NCBI GenBank assembly: GCA_046328125.1
Contig: JAXLXF010000005.1
Location: 62,001-126,000 of the forward strand
Origin: JADZEM01 sp046328125
GTDB taxonomy: Bacteria; Chloroflexota; UBA6077; JACCZL01
Direction: 5' to 3'
DNA length: 64,000 nt
The notes below the pieces were generated by a model. It searched no databases. It saw nothing but the letters and a program-made list of their open reading frames with translations, and had not been told where the DNA came from. This document shows, one piece after another, positions 41,632 through 48,981 of the stretch (within the stretch, counting starts at the first letter, position 1; the number at the start of each line of letters is the position of its first letter). The translations under genes were made by a program, and so were the position numbers.

Positions 41632-42927
41632 ATGCCTCCTGACGACAGCTCGAATCCGCTCGATCGAACGGCGGATATGGCGAACCTCACGCCCGCCGAG
41701 CGCGCGCGAATCTACAAGGAGCGGGCAGCTGCCGCCGGCATCGGCCGGGCGGGCGGGGGAGACGCTCCTACGCCGCCCGCCGCGCAGCCCCCGGCCCAAA
41801 CCCCTGCCCAGCGGCCCGCGACGCCGCCGGCAGCCGCCTCGGCCGGCGGTGGCGAGCAGCCGCCGCGGCGCCCGGCACCCCCTGCTGGTGGCGGCGGCGC
41901 GGCAGGCGAGGGTCCGCTCGGACGCACGTCCGACATGGCGAACCTGACGCCCGCCGAGCGCGCGCGGATCTACAAGGAACGAGCGGCAGCCGCCGGCCTC
42001 GGTCGGCCGCCGGCCGCGCAGCAGGAAGGTGGGCCAGCTCCGGCCGCGCCGGCACCCGCGGAACGGCCTGCCGCGGCGGCCAGACCGGCCGCGGCTGCTG
42101 GCGGCGGTGCTGGCGCGCTCACGCCTCAGCAGCGCGAGCGTCTCGCGGCAGCAGTCCAGCGCGGCGGTGGAGCCACCGCGACGGCTGCTCCGGCGGCAGC
42201 GGCGGCCGCGCCAGCCCGCGCAGCTGCCCCGGCCGACACCTCGCAGAATCGGCTGGTCTATGTCTGGCCGCATCTGGTGACGATCGAGTTCCTCGCAGCG
42301 GTGCTGATGCTGATCTCGATGATCGTGATCTCGATGGTGATTCAGGCGCCGCTCGAAGGACACGCCAACGCCGATCACACCCCGAATCCGTCAAAGGCGC
42401 CCTGGTACTTCTTGAACCTCCAGGAGCTGCTGCTGCACATGCACCCGGCTCTGGCGGGCGTGTTGATCCCGGCCGGCGCCCTCGCACTCATTGCGATCAT
42501 CCCGTACTTCGACCGTGACCCGAAGGACGTGGGCAAGTGGTTCGGGACGCCGAAGTCGGTCGCCATCACGTGGTTCACCACGTGGTACACGACGATCTGG
42601 CTGTTCGTCCTCGTCATCTTCGACGAGATGGTCGGCGTCAAGCCGAGCATGAACAACCTGGAGCGGATGACCGGTATCCCGATCTTCACCTGGCCGTCGG
42701 TGGTGAACGTGATCGCCCCGATGATCCTGATGAACGGGCCGATCGTCCTGCTCGTCTGGCTCTTGAAGAAGTTCTACAAGCCAGACAACGCGCGCGACTG
42801 GATGATCTGTCTCTTCACGGGCTTTTTTGTCTCCTATATCGTGCTGACCATCGTCGGAACGTTCATGCGCGGCCAGGGCATGCACCTGATGTGGCCCTGG
42901 GACGCGCGAATGATCCGCGTCGAGTAG
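41632..42927 (+). CDS. Cytochrome b, C-terminal subunit (subunit IV-like) with repeated N-terminal extension
   Basis: 431 residues. The last ~220 are the three-helix C-terminal domain of cytochrome b / subunit IV (HTPNPSKAPWYFLNLQELLL in the PEWY region, then FDRDPKD and the quinol-site helices). The first ~200 residues are an Ala/Pro/Gly-rich cytoplasmic extension not found in standard subunit IV. Within it a ~27-residue block, DMANLTPAERARIYKERAAA, occurs twice almost identically (about residues 15-40 and 102-128). The blocks are charged and helical and may form a docking element. It is followed by the Rieske gene. Confidence 0.9.
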   Translation: MPPDDSSNPLDRTADMANLTPAERARIYKERAAAAGIGRAGGGDAPTPPAAQPPAQTPAQRPATPPAAASAGGGEQPPRRPAPPAGGGGAAGEGPLGRTSDMANLTPAERARIYKERAAAAGLGRPPAAQQEGGPAPAAPAPAERPAAAARPAAAAGGGAGALTPQQRERLAAAVQRGGGATATAAPAAAAAAPARAAAPADTSQNRLVYVWPHLVTIEFLAAVLMLISMIVISMVIQAPLEGHANADHTPNPSKAPWYFLNLQELLLHMHPALAGVLIPAGALALIAIIPYFDRDPKDVGKWFGTPKSVAITWFTTWYTTIWLFVLVIFDEMVGVKPSMNNLERMTGIPIFTWPSVVNVIAPMILMNGPIVLLVWLLKKFYKPDNARDWMICLFTGFFVSYIVLTIVGTFMRGQGMHLMWPWDARMIRVE

Positions 42928-43010
42928 CAACTGATGTCTATCGACAGGCGCGGGGCGAGCGTACAGCTTGCCCCCCGCCGACCGCTCGATCCGGGCGGGT
43001 GGAGGTCTTG

Positions 43011-43631
43011 ATGGCGAGCAAAGCTCCCCCAGAGGGGCTGTTCTATCCGGGCTCAGAGGGGGCGGCCGAGGCCGAGCGGCGGGCCGCCTCGCAGAATCCG
43101 GGCGCGGACGTCGAGGTCGAGCTGCGGCGCGGCTTCTGGTCGCGCCGAACCCTGCTGCGCTTCGCGGGCTGGGGCACGCTGCTGGCGTTGCTCGGGCAAT
43201 GGACGGCCGGCGCTGGCGTCTTCTTCTGGCCGAAGAAGGTCGGTGCGTTCGGCGGCGAGATCAACGGCGGCAACGTCGCGGATTTCAAGGTCGGCGACGT
43301 CAAGCTCGTCCAGGACGCCAAGGCGTACGTCTCGCGGGTGCCCGAGGGCATCGTGGCGCTCTGGTGGAAGTGCCCGCACCTCGGGTGCACGGTGCCATGG
43401 AAGCCTGAAGACATCTCCATGGACACCATCGAGTCCAAGGGGCGGTTCAATTGCCCGTGCCACGGCTCGATCTACGATCGCTACGGAAACATCATTCAGG
43501 GGCCAGCTCCGCGCCCGATGGACGTGTTCCCGGTCACGATTCGAGACGGCAAGGTCTTCATCGACACCAATCCGACCCACGCGGTTCAGCGCACGTCGGA
43601 CACTGTCAAGAACGCTCTGGTCAAGCTGTAA
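43011..43631 (+). CDS. Rieske iron-sulfur protein
   Basis: A 206-residue subunit holding the [2Fe-2S] cluster of the bc complex. Ligands are Cys121 and His123 in CPHLGC and Cys148 and His151 in CPCHGS; Cys126 and Cys150 form the usual disulfide. A twin-arginine-like FWSRRTLLRFAGWG precedes the single membrane helix (about 48-72), consistent with Tat export and an N-terminal anchor. GGAGGT lies 4 bases before the ATG. It takes electrons from quinol at cytochrome b and passes them to the cytochrome c encoded next. Confidence 0.95.
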   Translation: MASKAPPEGLFYPGSEGAAEAERRAASQNPGADVEVELRRGFWSRRTLLRFAGWGTLLALLGQWTAGAGVFFWPKKVGAFGGEINGGNVADFKVGDVKLVQDAKAYVSRVPEGIVALWWKCPHLGCTVPWKPEDISMDTIESKGRFNCPCHGSIYDRYGNIIQGPAPRPMDVFPVTIRDGKVFIDTNPTHAVQRTSDTVKNALVKL

Positions 43632-43655
43632 GGCCGTGGTGGGAGGACTCCTAGC

Positions 43656-44621
43656 ATGCAGTTGAGCGCGGGGGCGGTGATTCTCCTCATCGCCATGCTC
43701 CTTCTGCTCGGGATGCTGGTGGCGTACGCCAGTGGCGTGGGCAGGCGAGCCCACGAGGAGCCGGGGGAGATGCCGACCGGCAACCCCTCGATGGAGCGCA
43801 AGGTCGTCGTGACGCTCGGCCTGCTGATCATCTCCGGTATCCTGCTGACTGGCTACAGCTTCGTCGAGCCGCAGCGGCAGGCCGAGGCACAAGCCCGACA
43901 GGACATCCGCAGCATCGACCGAGGTATCGAGAACTTCACGACGCTCTGTATCGGCTGTCACGGCATCGACGGCACCGGTGCAGTGGTGCCGGGCACTGGC
44001 TCGACGCCGCTGGTAGCGCCAGCTTTGAACCGGCCGGATCTGCGTCCCGACCCGAATGACAAGGACGCCTACAACGAGCGGTACAACTTCGTGAACAAGA
44101 CGATTCACCGGGGCCGAACTGGCACGCCGATGCCGGCCTGGGGGCGCACGGACGGTGGGCCATTGCTGGACGAGCAGATCCACGAGTTGACCCTCCTCAT
44201 CACGCGCGGCGAAACCATCGTCGAGGGCAAGAAGACGGCCTGGGAGAAGGTGACCGAGGTCGCGAAGGAGAAGATCGCGCACGGCGCGCCCGAGCCACAG
44301 CGGCCGACGTTGGACATCGGGACGCTCTCCCCCGACGAGGCGGAAGGCGCCAAGATCTTCACCGGCAAGGGTGGCTGCGTCGGCTGCCACAACGCGGGCA
44401 CCGGCGGTGGCGCGACCGGTCCGAACCTGGCCCACATCGGAACGGACGGCGGCAACATCAAGCCGGGCATGGACGCGGCGGCCTACATCGAGGAGTCGAT
44501 CCGTTCGCCGCAGGCGTACATCGTGGCTGGATACCCGCCGGTCATGCCGCCGAACTTCTCGCAGATCCTGTCCGATCAGGAGATCAAGCAGCTGGTGGCG
44601 TTCCTGCTCTCGCGCAAGTGA
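43656..44621 (+). CDS. Membrane-anchored dihaem cytochrome c
   Basis: A 321-residue electron carrier. Two N-terminal hydrophobic helices (about 5-27 and 49-67) anchor it. Two haem c motifs follow: CIGCH (98-102) and CVGCH (241-245). Probable axial Met ligands lie in GTPMPAWG and YPPVMPPNF. It likely replaces cytochrome c1/f as the electron acceptor from the Rieske protein. It closes the four-gene bc operon, and a strong hairpin follows. Confidence 0.92.
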   Translation: MQLSAGAVILLIAMLLLLGMLVAYASGVGRRAHEEPGEMPTGNPSMERKVVVTLGLLIISGILLTGYSFVEPQRQAEAQARQDIRSIDRGIENFTTLCIGCHGIDGTGAVVPGTGSTPLVAPALNRPDLRPDPNDKDAYNERYNFVNKTIHRGRTGTPMPAWGRTDGGPLLDEQIHELTLLITRGETIVEGKKTAWEKVTEVAKEKIAHGAPEPQRPTLDIGTLSPDEAEGAKIFTGKGGCVGCHNAGTGGGATGPNLAHIGTDGGNIKPGMDAAAYIEESIRSPQAYIVAGYPPVMPPNFSQILSDQEIKQLVAFLLSRK

Positions 44622-44656
44622 CCGCCTGAGCGATAGTCGCTCACACGCAGACCGCG

Positions 44657-44689
44657 GAGGCCACCCGGACGACACGCCCGGGTGGCCTC
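44657..44689. terminator. Bidirectional hairpin after the bc operon
   Basis: A perfect 12-bp stem (GAGGCCACCCGG with CCGGGTGGCCTC) and a 9-base loop, between the stop of the cytochrome c gene and the convergent dehydrogenase gene. No T-run follows. Confidence 0.7.
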
Positions 44690-44693
44690 TCAG

Positions 44694-45593
44694 CTACATT
44701 CGCAGCTCGACGCCGGTCCGCTCCTCGACCAGCTTCACCACCACGTCGGCGTGGAGCTTGCCCCAGCCGCGCGATTGCGCCTCGACGAAACGCTGCTCGA
44801 CCAGGTTCGCCAGGTCGAGCGGCATCCCGAGCTCCTTCGCCAGGGTCGTGCCGAGCCGCAAGTCCTTGGCGCCCAGGTCGAGCGCGAAGCCCGGCTCGAA
44901 GTTGCCCTTGAACAGGAATTTCGGATAGTTGTTGCCGAGCTTCCAGGTGGCGCCGCTGCTGCTCTGGACCACGTCCACCAGCGTCGCCAGATCCACGCCC
45001 GCCTTGACGCCGAGCGCCAGCGCCTCGCCGAGCAGGATGTTGAGGCTGAGCGAGATCATGTTGTTGACCAGCTTGGTGGCCGATCCGGCGCCGGAGTCGC
45101 CGCAGTAGACGACGTGGTCTCCGATGGCGTCCAGCATCGGCTTGCAGCGGTCGAAGGCCGCGCGGTCGCCGCCCACCATCACGGCCAGCCGTCCGGTCTC
45201 GGCGCCGAACACGCCGCCAGAGACCGGTGCGTCCAGCACCACGATCCCGCGCTCGGCGCCGGCCGCCGCCAGCTTGCGGATCGCCGTCGGGGAGTTGGTC
45301 GAGAGATCGACCAGGATGCCGCCGTCGGGCAGATTGGCGAGCACGCCAGCATCGCCCAGGGCGACCGAGTCCACGTCTGGCGGCCCCGGCAGCGAGGTGA
45401 ACACCACGTCGCTCGCTTCGGCCAGCTCGGCGGGGCTCTCGGCCCAGGAGGCGCCGGCCTGCTCCAACGGCTCGGCGGCCGGTCGACGGGCGTCGTGGAC
45501 CGTCATGCGGTACCCTGCTTCGAGCAGGTGGCGCGCCATGTGGCGGCCCATGTTGCCGGTGCCGATGAATCCCAGGCGCGGGCTGTCAGCCAT
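44694..45593 (-). CDS. NAD(P)-dependent beta-hydroxyacid dehydrogenase (3-hydroxyisobutyrate dehydrogenase family)
   Basis: A 299-residue dehydrogenase. The N-terminal dinucleotide motif LGFIGTGNMGRHMARHLLEAGY is followed by SLPGPPDVDSV and DLSTNSPTAI. The substrate-binding DAPVSGGVFGAETGRLAVMVGG and catalytic Lys in GSATKLVNNMISLSLN complete the family signature. Substrates in this family include 3-hydroxyisobutyrate, tartronate semialdehyde and glyoxylate; the actual one is not clear. The ATG at 45593 follows a GGAGGT site; the frame runs open to 45728 with non-conserved sequence. Confidence 0.9.
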   Translation of the reverse strand: MADSPRLGFIGTGNMGRHMARHLLEAGYRMTVHDARRPAAEPLEQAGASWAESPAELAEASDVVFTSLPGPPDVDSVALGDAGVLANLPDGGILVDLSTNSPTAIRKLAAAGAERGIVVLDAPVSGGVFGAETGRLAVMVGGDRAAFDRCKPMLDAIGDHVVYCGDSGAGSATKLVNNMISLSLNILLGEALALGVKAGVDLATLVDVVQSSSGATWKLGNNYPKFLFKGNFEPGFALDLGAKDLRLGTTLAKELGMPLDLANLVEQRFVEAQSRGWGKLHADVVVKLVEERTGVELRM

Positions 45594-46011
45594 CAGGACC
45601 TCCGCTGTGCGTGCTGCGTCGTGGACAGTCCGAGCGCGACTCACCAGAAACCATCGGACGGGCCGCGCGTTACACCCTTGTGGGCCGGGTTGTACGCCCA
45701 CGACGACGGTAATGGGCGGTCGCGGCAACTACCGCGTCGCCTGGCGGGATCGTATCAGGCGAGCCGCCCGATCACCCACGGGCTGACGGCGGTGCCGGTC
45801 ATGGTAGGCTTGAACCGATCGGAACGACCTGAAACGGCTCGGCCGGCGCCGATTTGTCTGAAAGCAGCAGAATCGTAACCCGCGCCCCGGGGCGAAACGT
45901 CAAGAAACGCTCGTTATAGGAGGTACGAGGGGGCCGCGGCGTCCATCAGACCAGCCTCAGCGCCACATGACTGAGACCGAACGAGGGCCTGTGAAGGTCT
46001 TTGTAGCGGTC
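45594..46011. other. Gene-free stretch between divergent genes
   Basis: No convincing gene or structured RNA is seen here. On the minus strand, TTGACG near 45900 with TACGAT further downstream could form a weak, widely spaced promoter for the dehydrogenase gene. A short ATG frame starting at 45967 overlaps the promoter of the next gene and looks like chance. Confidence 0.4.
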
Positions 46012-46017
46012 TTGACA

Positions 46018-46046
46018 TTGACACGGATCGCCGGCTGCCGTATGGT
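46018..46046 (+). promoter_or_regulatory. Promoter of the phytase-like gene
   Basis: TTGACA (46018-46023) and TATGGT (46041-46046) with a 17-base spacer. A second TTGACA directly precedes it (46012-46017). The preferred TTG start at 46185 would give a leader of about 130 bases. Confidence 0.55.
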
Positions 46047-46184
46047 GAGAGGCTGTCTGAACCGATGTACAGGGCGGCGGTCTACTTACCGGTGCTCGCG
46101 TGGTTCAGGCGGGCACCAGCCAGGGGCAGCCGATCCCACGGCGGGCACCGTGACGGCGCACAGGCGATTCACGGAGAGTATGGC

Positions 46185-48212
46185 TTGAGACAGTTTGGGC
46201 GAGCTTCTACTCGGCGGTTGGCACACCTGTCGTTCATGGCAGTGCAGGCGGTGGCGGTGCTTGCGCTCGTGGTCGCCCCATCCTGGGCGCAGACGGCGAA
46301 CGCGCAAGGCGCGCAGGGGCTGATGCCCGATCTGCGCTCCATCGTGCTGTCAGCAAACGACATGCCAGGGTTCACCCAGGACGCGAGTAGAACCGGCATC
46401 CAGAATCGCCCAGACGGCTCCGTGAGCTACGACTCGGTGTACACGCGGGGCAGCGGACCCGGACCGAGCGAGGTCCGGCTCGCGGCGGCGCGGACCGCGT
46501 CTGGCAAGGCGAGCATGCAGTCGCTCGCGGCGACCCGTGACGCGCTGCTCGGCTCGGGCTGGACAGTCCGAGCCGTGCCGCTCCTCGGGGACGAGGCGAT
46601 CGGCTTCGAGACCAGCGGCGCACCAGCCGGTGGCGCGTCGAGCGCGGGCTACGGCTACGTCTTCCGCTTCGGCCGGCACATGGTCGGGGCGATCCTGACC
46701 GGGCCGTCGAGCTCCACCACGTTCGACCACGCGCTTGGTTACGCGGTTCAGATGTCCGCCCGCCTGGACGCGATGCTCGCCCTGGCGCCGGTCGCCGATC
46801 CGGATCCGGCGCCGTTCGGCACGATGGCGATCTCGCCGCCGGCTCCGACGTCTTCGAATTCCACGGCCAACCCGCCGGTGACCGCCGCGAACGCCGCCTC
46901 GACCACGCCGGCCCCTGACACCACCCGTGGCCGAGGCTCCGATCCGGGAGCTCAGGCTGCGCTGCCGCCGGTGACGACGCGCCCCTCAGTGTCAGTCGCG
47001 ACGGTGGTCTCCGACGTCCGCCTGGACGACGCGCCAGAGCTACAGAACGGATTCAGGCTCGGCGGTTTCTCGGGTTTGGCCGCTCCCGACACGAGCGGCA
47101 CGTCGTTCGTCACGGTGACCGATCGCGGGCCGAACGGCGATATCAAGGTGAACGGCAAGAAAGAGCAGGTCTTCCCGCTGCCGGAGTACACGCCGCGCAT
47201 CGTGAAGCTGAAGCTCGACGGTCAGCGGCTGTCCGTGACTGAGTCGATTCCGCTCCGGCTGCCCGAAGGGTTCACCGACCCGGTCACCGGCACCCGCGAG
47301 ATCAGCGGCCTGCCGGCATTCGCTGGATCAGGAGAGATCGCCGTTTCGCCCGATGCCAAGACGCAGTACGGGACCGACTCGAACGGCGTAGACACGGAAG
47401 GCATCGCGCTCGACTCGCGTGACGGAAGCTACTGGCTGGCGGACGAGTACGGCCCGAGCATCCTCCACGTCGCCGCCGACGGCACGCTGCTCTTGCGGAT
47501 CACGCCGAAGGGGCTCGGCTTGAGCATGGACGGCGTCTCGGTGCGCGAGCTGCTGCCAGAGGTGTTCCGCAAGCGCAAGCCAAATCGCGGCTTCGAGGGA
47601 ATCGCGATCTCGCCTGACGGATCGCGCGTGTTCGTGATGCTGCAGAGCCCGCTGCTCAACCCCGACGAGAAGAGCGGAGAGGCGTCGCGCAACGTCCGGA
47701 TGGCCGTGTTCGACACCACTGACGCCGACAACCCGAAGCTCCAGGGTGTCTACGTTTACCTGATGAGCGTCGCAACGGACGTGGGCGCGGCCACGCAGGA
47801 CGACCTGAAGATCGGGGACATCTCCGGCGTGAGCAGGACCTCGGTCATCGTCGCCGAGCGGGACAGCGCCGAGGGCGGCCAGCACAAGAAGGTGTATCTG
47901 GTCGATATTTCCGGCGCCACGGACGTCTCGAACAAGGACACCGTGAACGGCAAGACCGTCGAGCAGGCGAGCGAGCAGGACTTCAAGCGGGCTGGCATGA
48001 GCTACGTGGGCAAGAAGTTCACCGTGGATCTCGCCAAGCTCGGCTTCAGCCCGGACAAGTTCGAGGGACTGGCGCTGGTCGATCCGACGACGATCGCGGT
48101 CGTGAACGACAACGACTTCGGCGTCGGCGCCATCGACTCGCGTGGGAAGGTCGTCCGCAACGGGGCGATGCCTCGCCTGGTCGTCGTACGTGTCCCGGAA
48201 CCGATCCAGTAG
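46185..48212 (+). CDS. Secreted esterase-like/phytase-like beta-propeller protein
   Basis: About 675 residues. A signal peptide with twin Arg (STRRLAHLSF), a hydrophobic core and a WAQTANA cleavage region directs export. An N-terminal domain of ~190 residues (LRSIVLSANDMPGFTQDASR...) resembles PsiF/DUF-type modules only loosely; I do not recognise it. After a Pro/Thr linker comes the phytase-like domain (LNGFRLGGFSGLA-type opening, VTDRGPNGD, GVDTEGIALDSRDGSYWLADEYGPSI, NRGFEGIAISPDGSRVFVMLQ). Such domains bind metal and may cleave phosphoesters. A TTG at 46185 has GGAGAG 6 bases upstream and fits the signal peptide; ATGs at 46065 and 46236 are alternatives. Confidence 0.8.
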   Translation: MRQFGRASTRRLAHLSFMAVQAVAVLALVVAPSWAQTANAQGAQGLMPDLRSIVLSANDMPGFTQDASRTGIQNRPDGSVSYDSVYTRGSGPGPSEVRLAAARTASGKASMQSLAATRDALLGSGWTVRAVPLLGDEAIGFETSGAPAGGASSAGYGYVFRFGRHMVGAILTGPSSSTTFDHALGYAVQMSARLDAMLALAPVADPDPAPFGTMAISPPAPTSSNSTANPPVTAANAASTTPAPDTTRGRGSDPGAQAALPPVTTRPSVSVATVVSDVRLDDAPELQNGFRLGGFSGLAAPDTSGTSFVTVTDRGPNGDIKVNGKKEQVFPLPEYTPRIVKLKLDGQRLSVTESIPLRLPEGFTDPVTGTREISGLPAFAGSGEIAVSPDAKTQYGTDSNGVDTEGIALDSRDGSYWLADEYGPSILHVAADGTLLLRITPKGLGLSMDGVSVRELLPEVFRKRKPNRGFEGIAISPDGSRVFVMLQSPLLNPDEKSGEASRNVRMAVFDTTDADNPKLQGVYVYLMSVATDVGAATQDDLKIGDISGVSRTSVIVAERDSAEGGQHKKVYLVDISGATDVSNKDTVNGKTVEQASEQDFKRAGMSYVGKKFTVDLAKLGFSPDKFEGLALVDPTTIAVVNDNDFGVGAIDSRGKVVRNGAMPRLVVVRVPEPIQ

Positions 48213-48223
48213 CCGATACTCTC

Positions 48224-48247
48224 CGTGGGTCCGCGCGCGGACCCACG
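48224..48247. terminator. 24-bp perfect palindrome after the phytase-like gene
   Basis: CGTGGGTCCGCG directly followed by its complement CGCGGACCCACG. As RNA it folds into a strong hairpin with a minimal loop 12 bases after the stop codon. No T-run follows. It could alternatively be an operator site. Confidence 0.55.
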
Positions 48248-48271
48248 CGGATTGGCTCGCTGGAGGTTCGC

Positions 48272-48655
48272 GTGTCCCGCGTTCTGATCGTCGAGGATGA
48301 GCCCGAGATCAGGGACTTGATCGGCGACCTGCTCAGCCTCGAAGGGTACGACGTCCACACGCTGCACCGACTCCCGCACGGGCTCGACCCGATCCGGCGG
48401 CTGGCGCCGAATGCGATCGTGCTCGATCTCCGATTGCCGGGCCTGGGCGGTATCGAGCTGCTGCGCCTGCTGGCCGCCGACATCGTGCTCAGGCGGACGC
48501 CGGTGGTGGTCTGTTCGGGCGCGGACGACCTGACCCGCCTGCACGGCCCGGAGCTGGCAAACCTCGGCTGCGAGATCGTGCACAAGCCGTTCCGACTCGA
48601 AGACCTGATCGGCAGTGTGCGCCGCGCGGTCTGGAGTAGCCAGTCGAGCTGGTAG
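48272..48655 (+). CDS. CheY-like response regulator, receiver domain only
   Basis: A 127-residue receiver protein without an output domain. Acidic pocket residues Glu8/Asp9, phosphoacceptor Asp52 (in IVLDLRLPG), Ser in VVVCSG and Lys in VHKPFR are all present, so phosphorylation should occur. No histidine kinase is adjacent. It may act through protein-protein contacts or as part of a phosphorelay. GTG start with TGGAGG upstream. Confidence 0.87.
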   Translation: MSRVLIVEDEPEIRDLIGDLLSLEGYDVHTLHRLPHGLDPIRRLAPNAIVLDLRLPGLGGIELLRLLAADIVLRRTPVVVCSGADDLTRLHGPELANLGCEIVHKPFRLEDLIGSVRRAVWSSQSSW

Positions 48656-48742
48656 CCCGATTTCAGGCCGGCTCGGCTCGGTCGTGCAAAGCTGACACGC
48701 ATCTGATGCGAAAGTGCGGAACTTTTCTGTAGGCTGGCACGT

Positions 48743-48748
48743 TATACT
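48743..48748 (+). promoter_or_regulatory. -10 box ahead of the c-di-AMP riboswitch
   Basis: TATACT in GCACGTTATACTACCC, 12-17 bases before the predicted P1 stem of the riboswitch, which fits transcription starting just before the RNA element. The -35 is weak. Confidence 0.45.
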
Positions 48749-48759
48749 ACCCGTGGCAG

Positions 48760-48912
48760 GTGTCCGCAGCTGCCACGGCCGAGCTTCCGCTCGTGACAGC
48801 GATGTGCGCGAGCAGGAGGCGGGGGACCCGACTCCAGGGCGAATGGCGCTTCGGCGCCTAGGGAAGCCTCTTCCTTCCGAGCCCACTGCTCACCCCGTAG
48901 GCCTGCGAAGGG
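48760..48912 (+). ncRNA. Cyclic di-AMP riboswitch (ydaO/yuaA class)
   Basis: The stretch reproduces the conserved ydaO blocks in order. GCGGGGGACCCG (48820-48831) and AGGGCGAAT come first. A variable hairpin GGCGC-UUCG-GCGCC follows, then TAGGGAAGCCTCTTCCTTCC, CGAGCCCACTGCTCACCCC (where the consensus has CGAGCCCGTCAGCTAACC) and GTAGGC. P1 can form between CGCAG (48765-48769) and CTGCG (48903-48907). Known members bind two c-di-AMP molecules and usually turn genes off, typically potassium transporters and wall hydrolases. Here a terminator hairpin follows and then an MFS transporter gene. The identification rests on remembered consensus, not a covariance search. Confidence 0.88.
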
Positions 48913-48946
48913 GGCGTTCAGCGTCAAGCTGAACCGGCCCTTTTTT
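48911..48946 (+). terminator. Intrinsic terminator, expression platform of the riboswitch
   Basis: GTTCAGC and GCTGAAC form a perfect 7-bp stem with a GTCAA loop (48916-48934), extendable by GGGG/CCC pairing, followed by TTTTTT (48941-48946). It lies between the riboswitch and the MFS gene and begins within a few bases of the P1 3' strand, as expected for ligand-controlled attenuation. Confidence 0.82.
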
Positions 48947-48981
48947 GTTGGCCGAATACCGAGGGTGAGGGTTCCCATCTC

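Noticed and set aside
45967..46188. Short ATG frame between the dehydrogenase and phytase-like genes
   Set aside because: It spans a good promoter and has no ribosome site or recognisable protein features.
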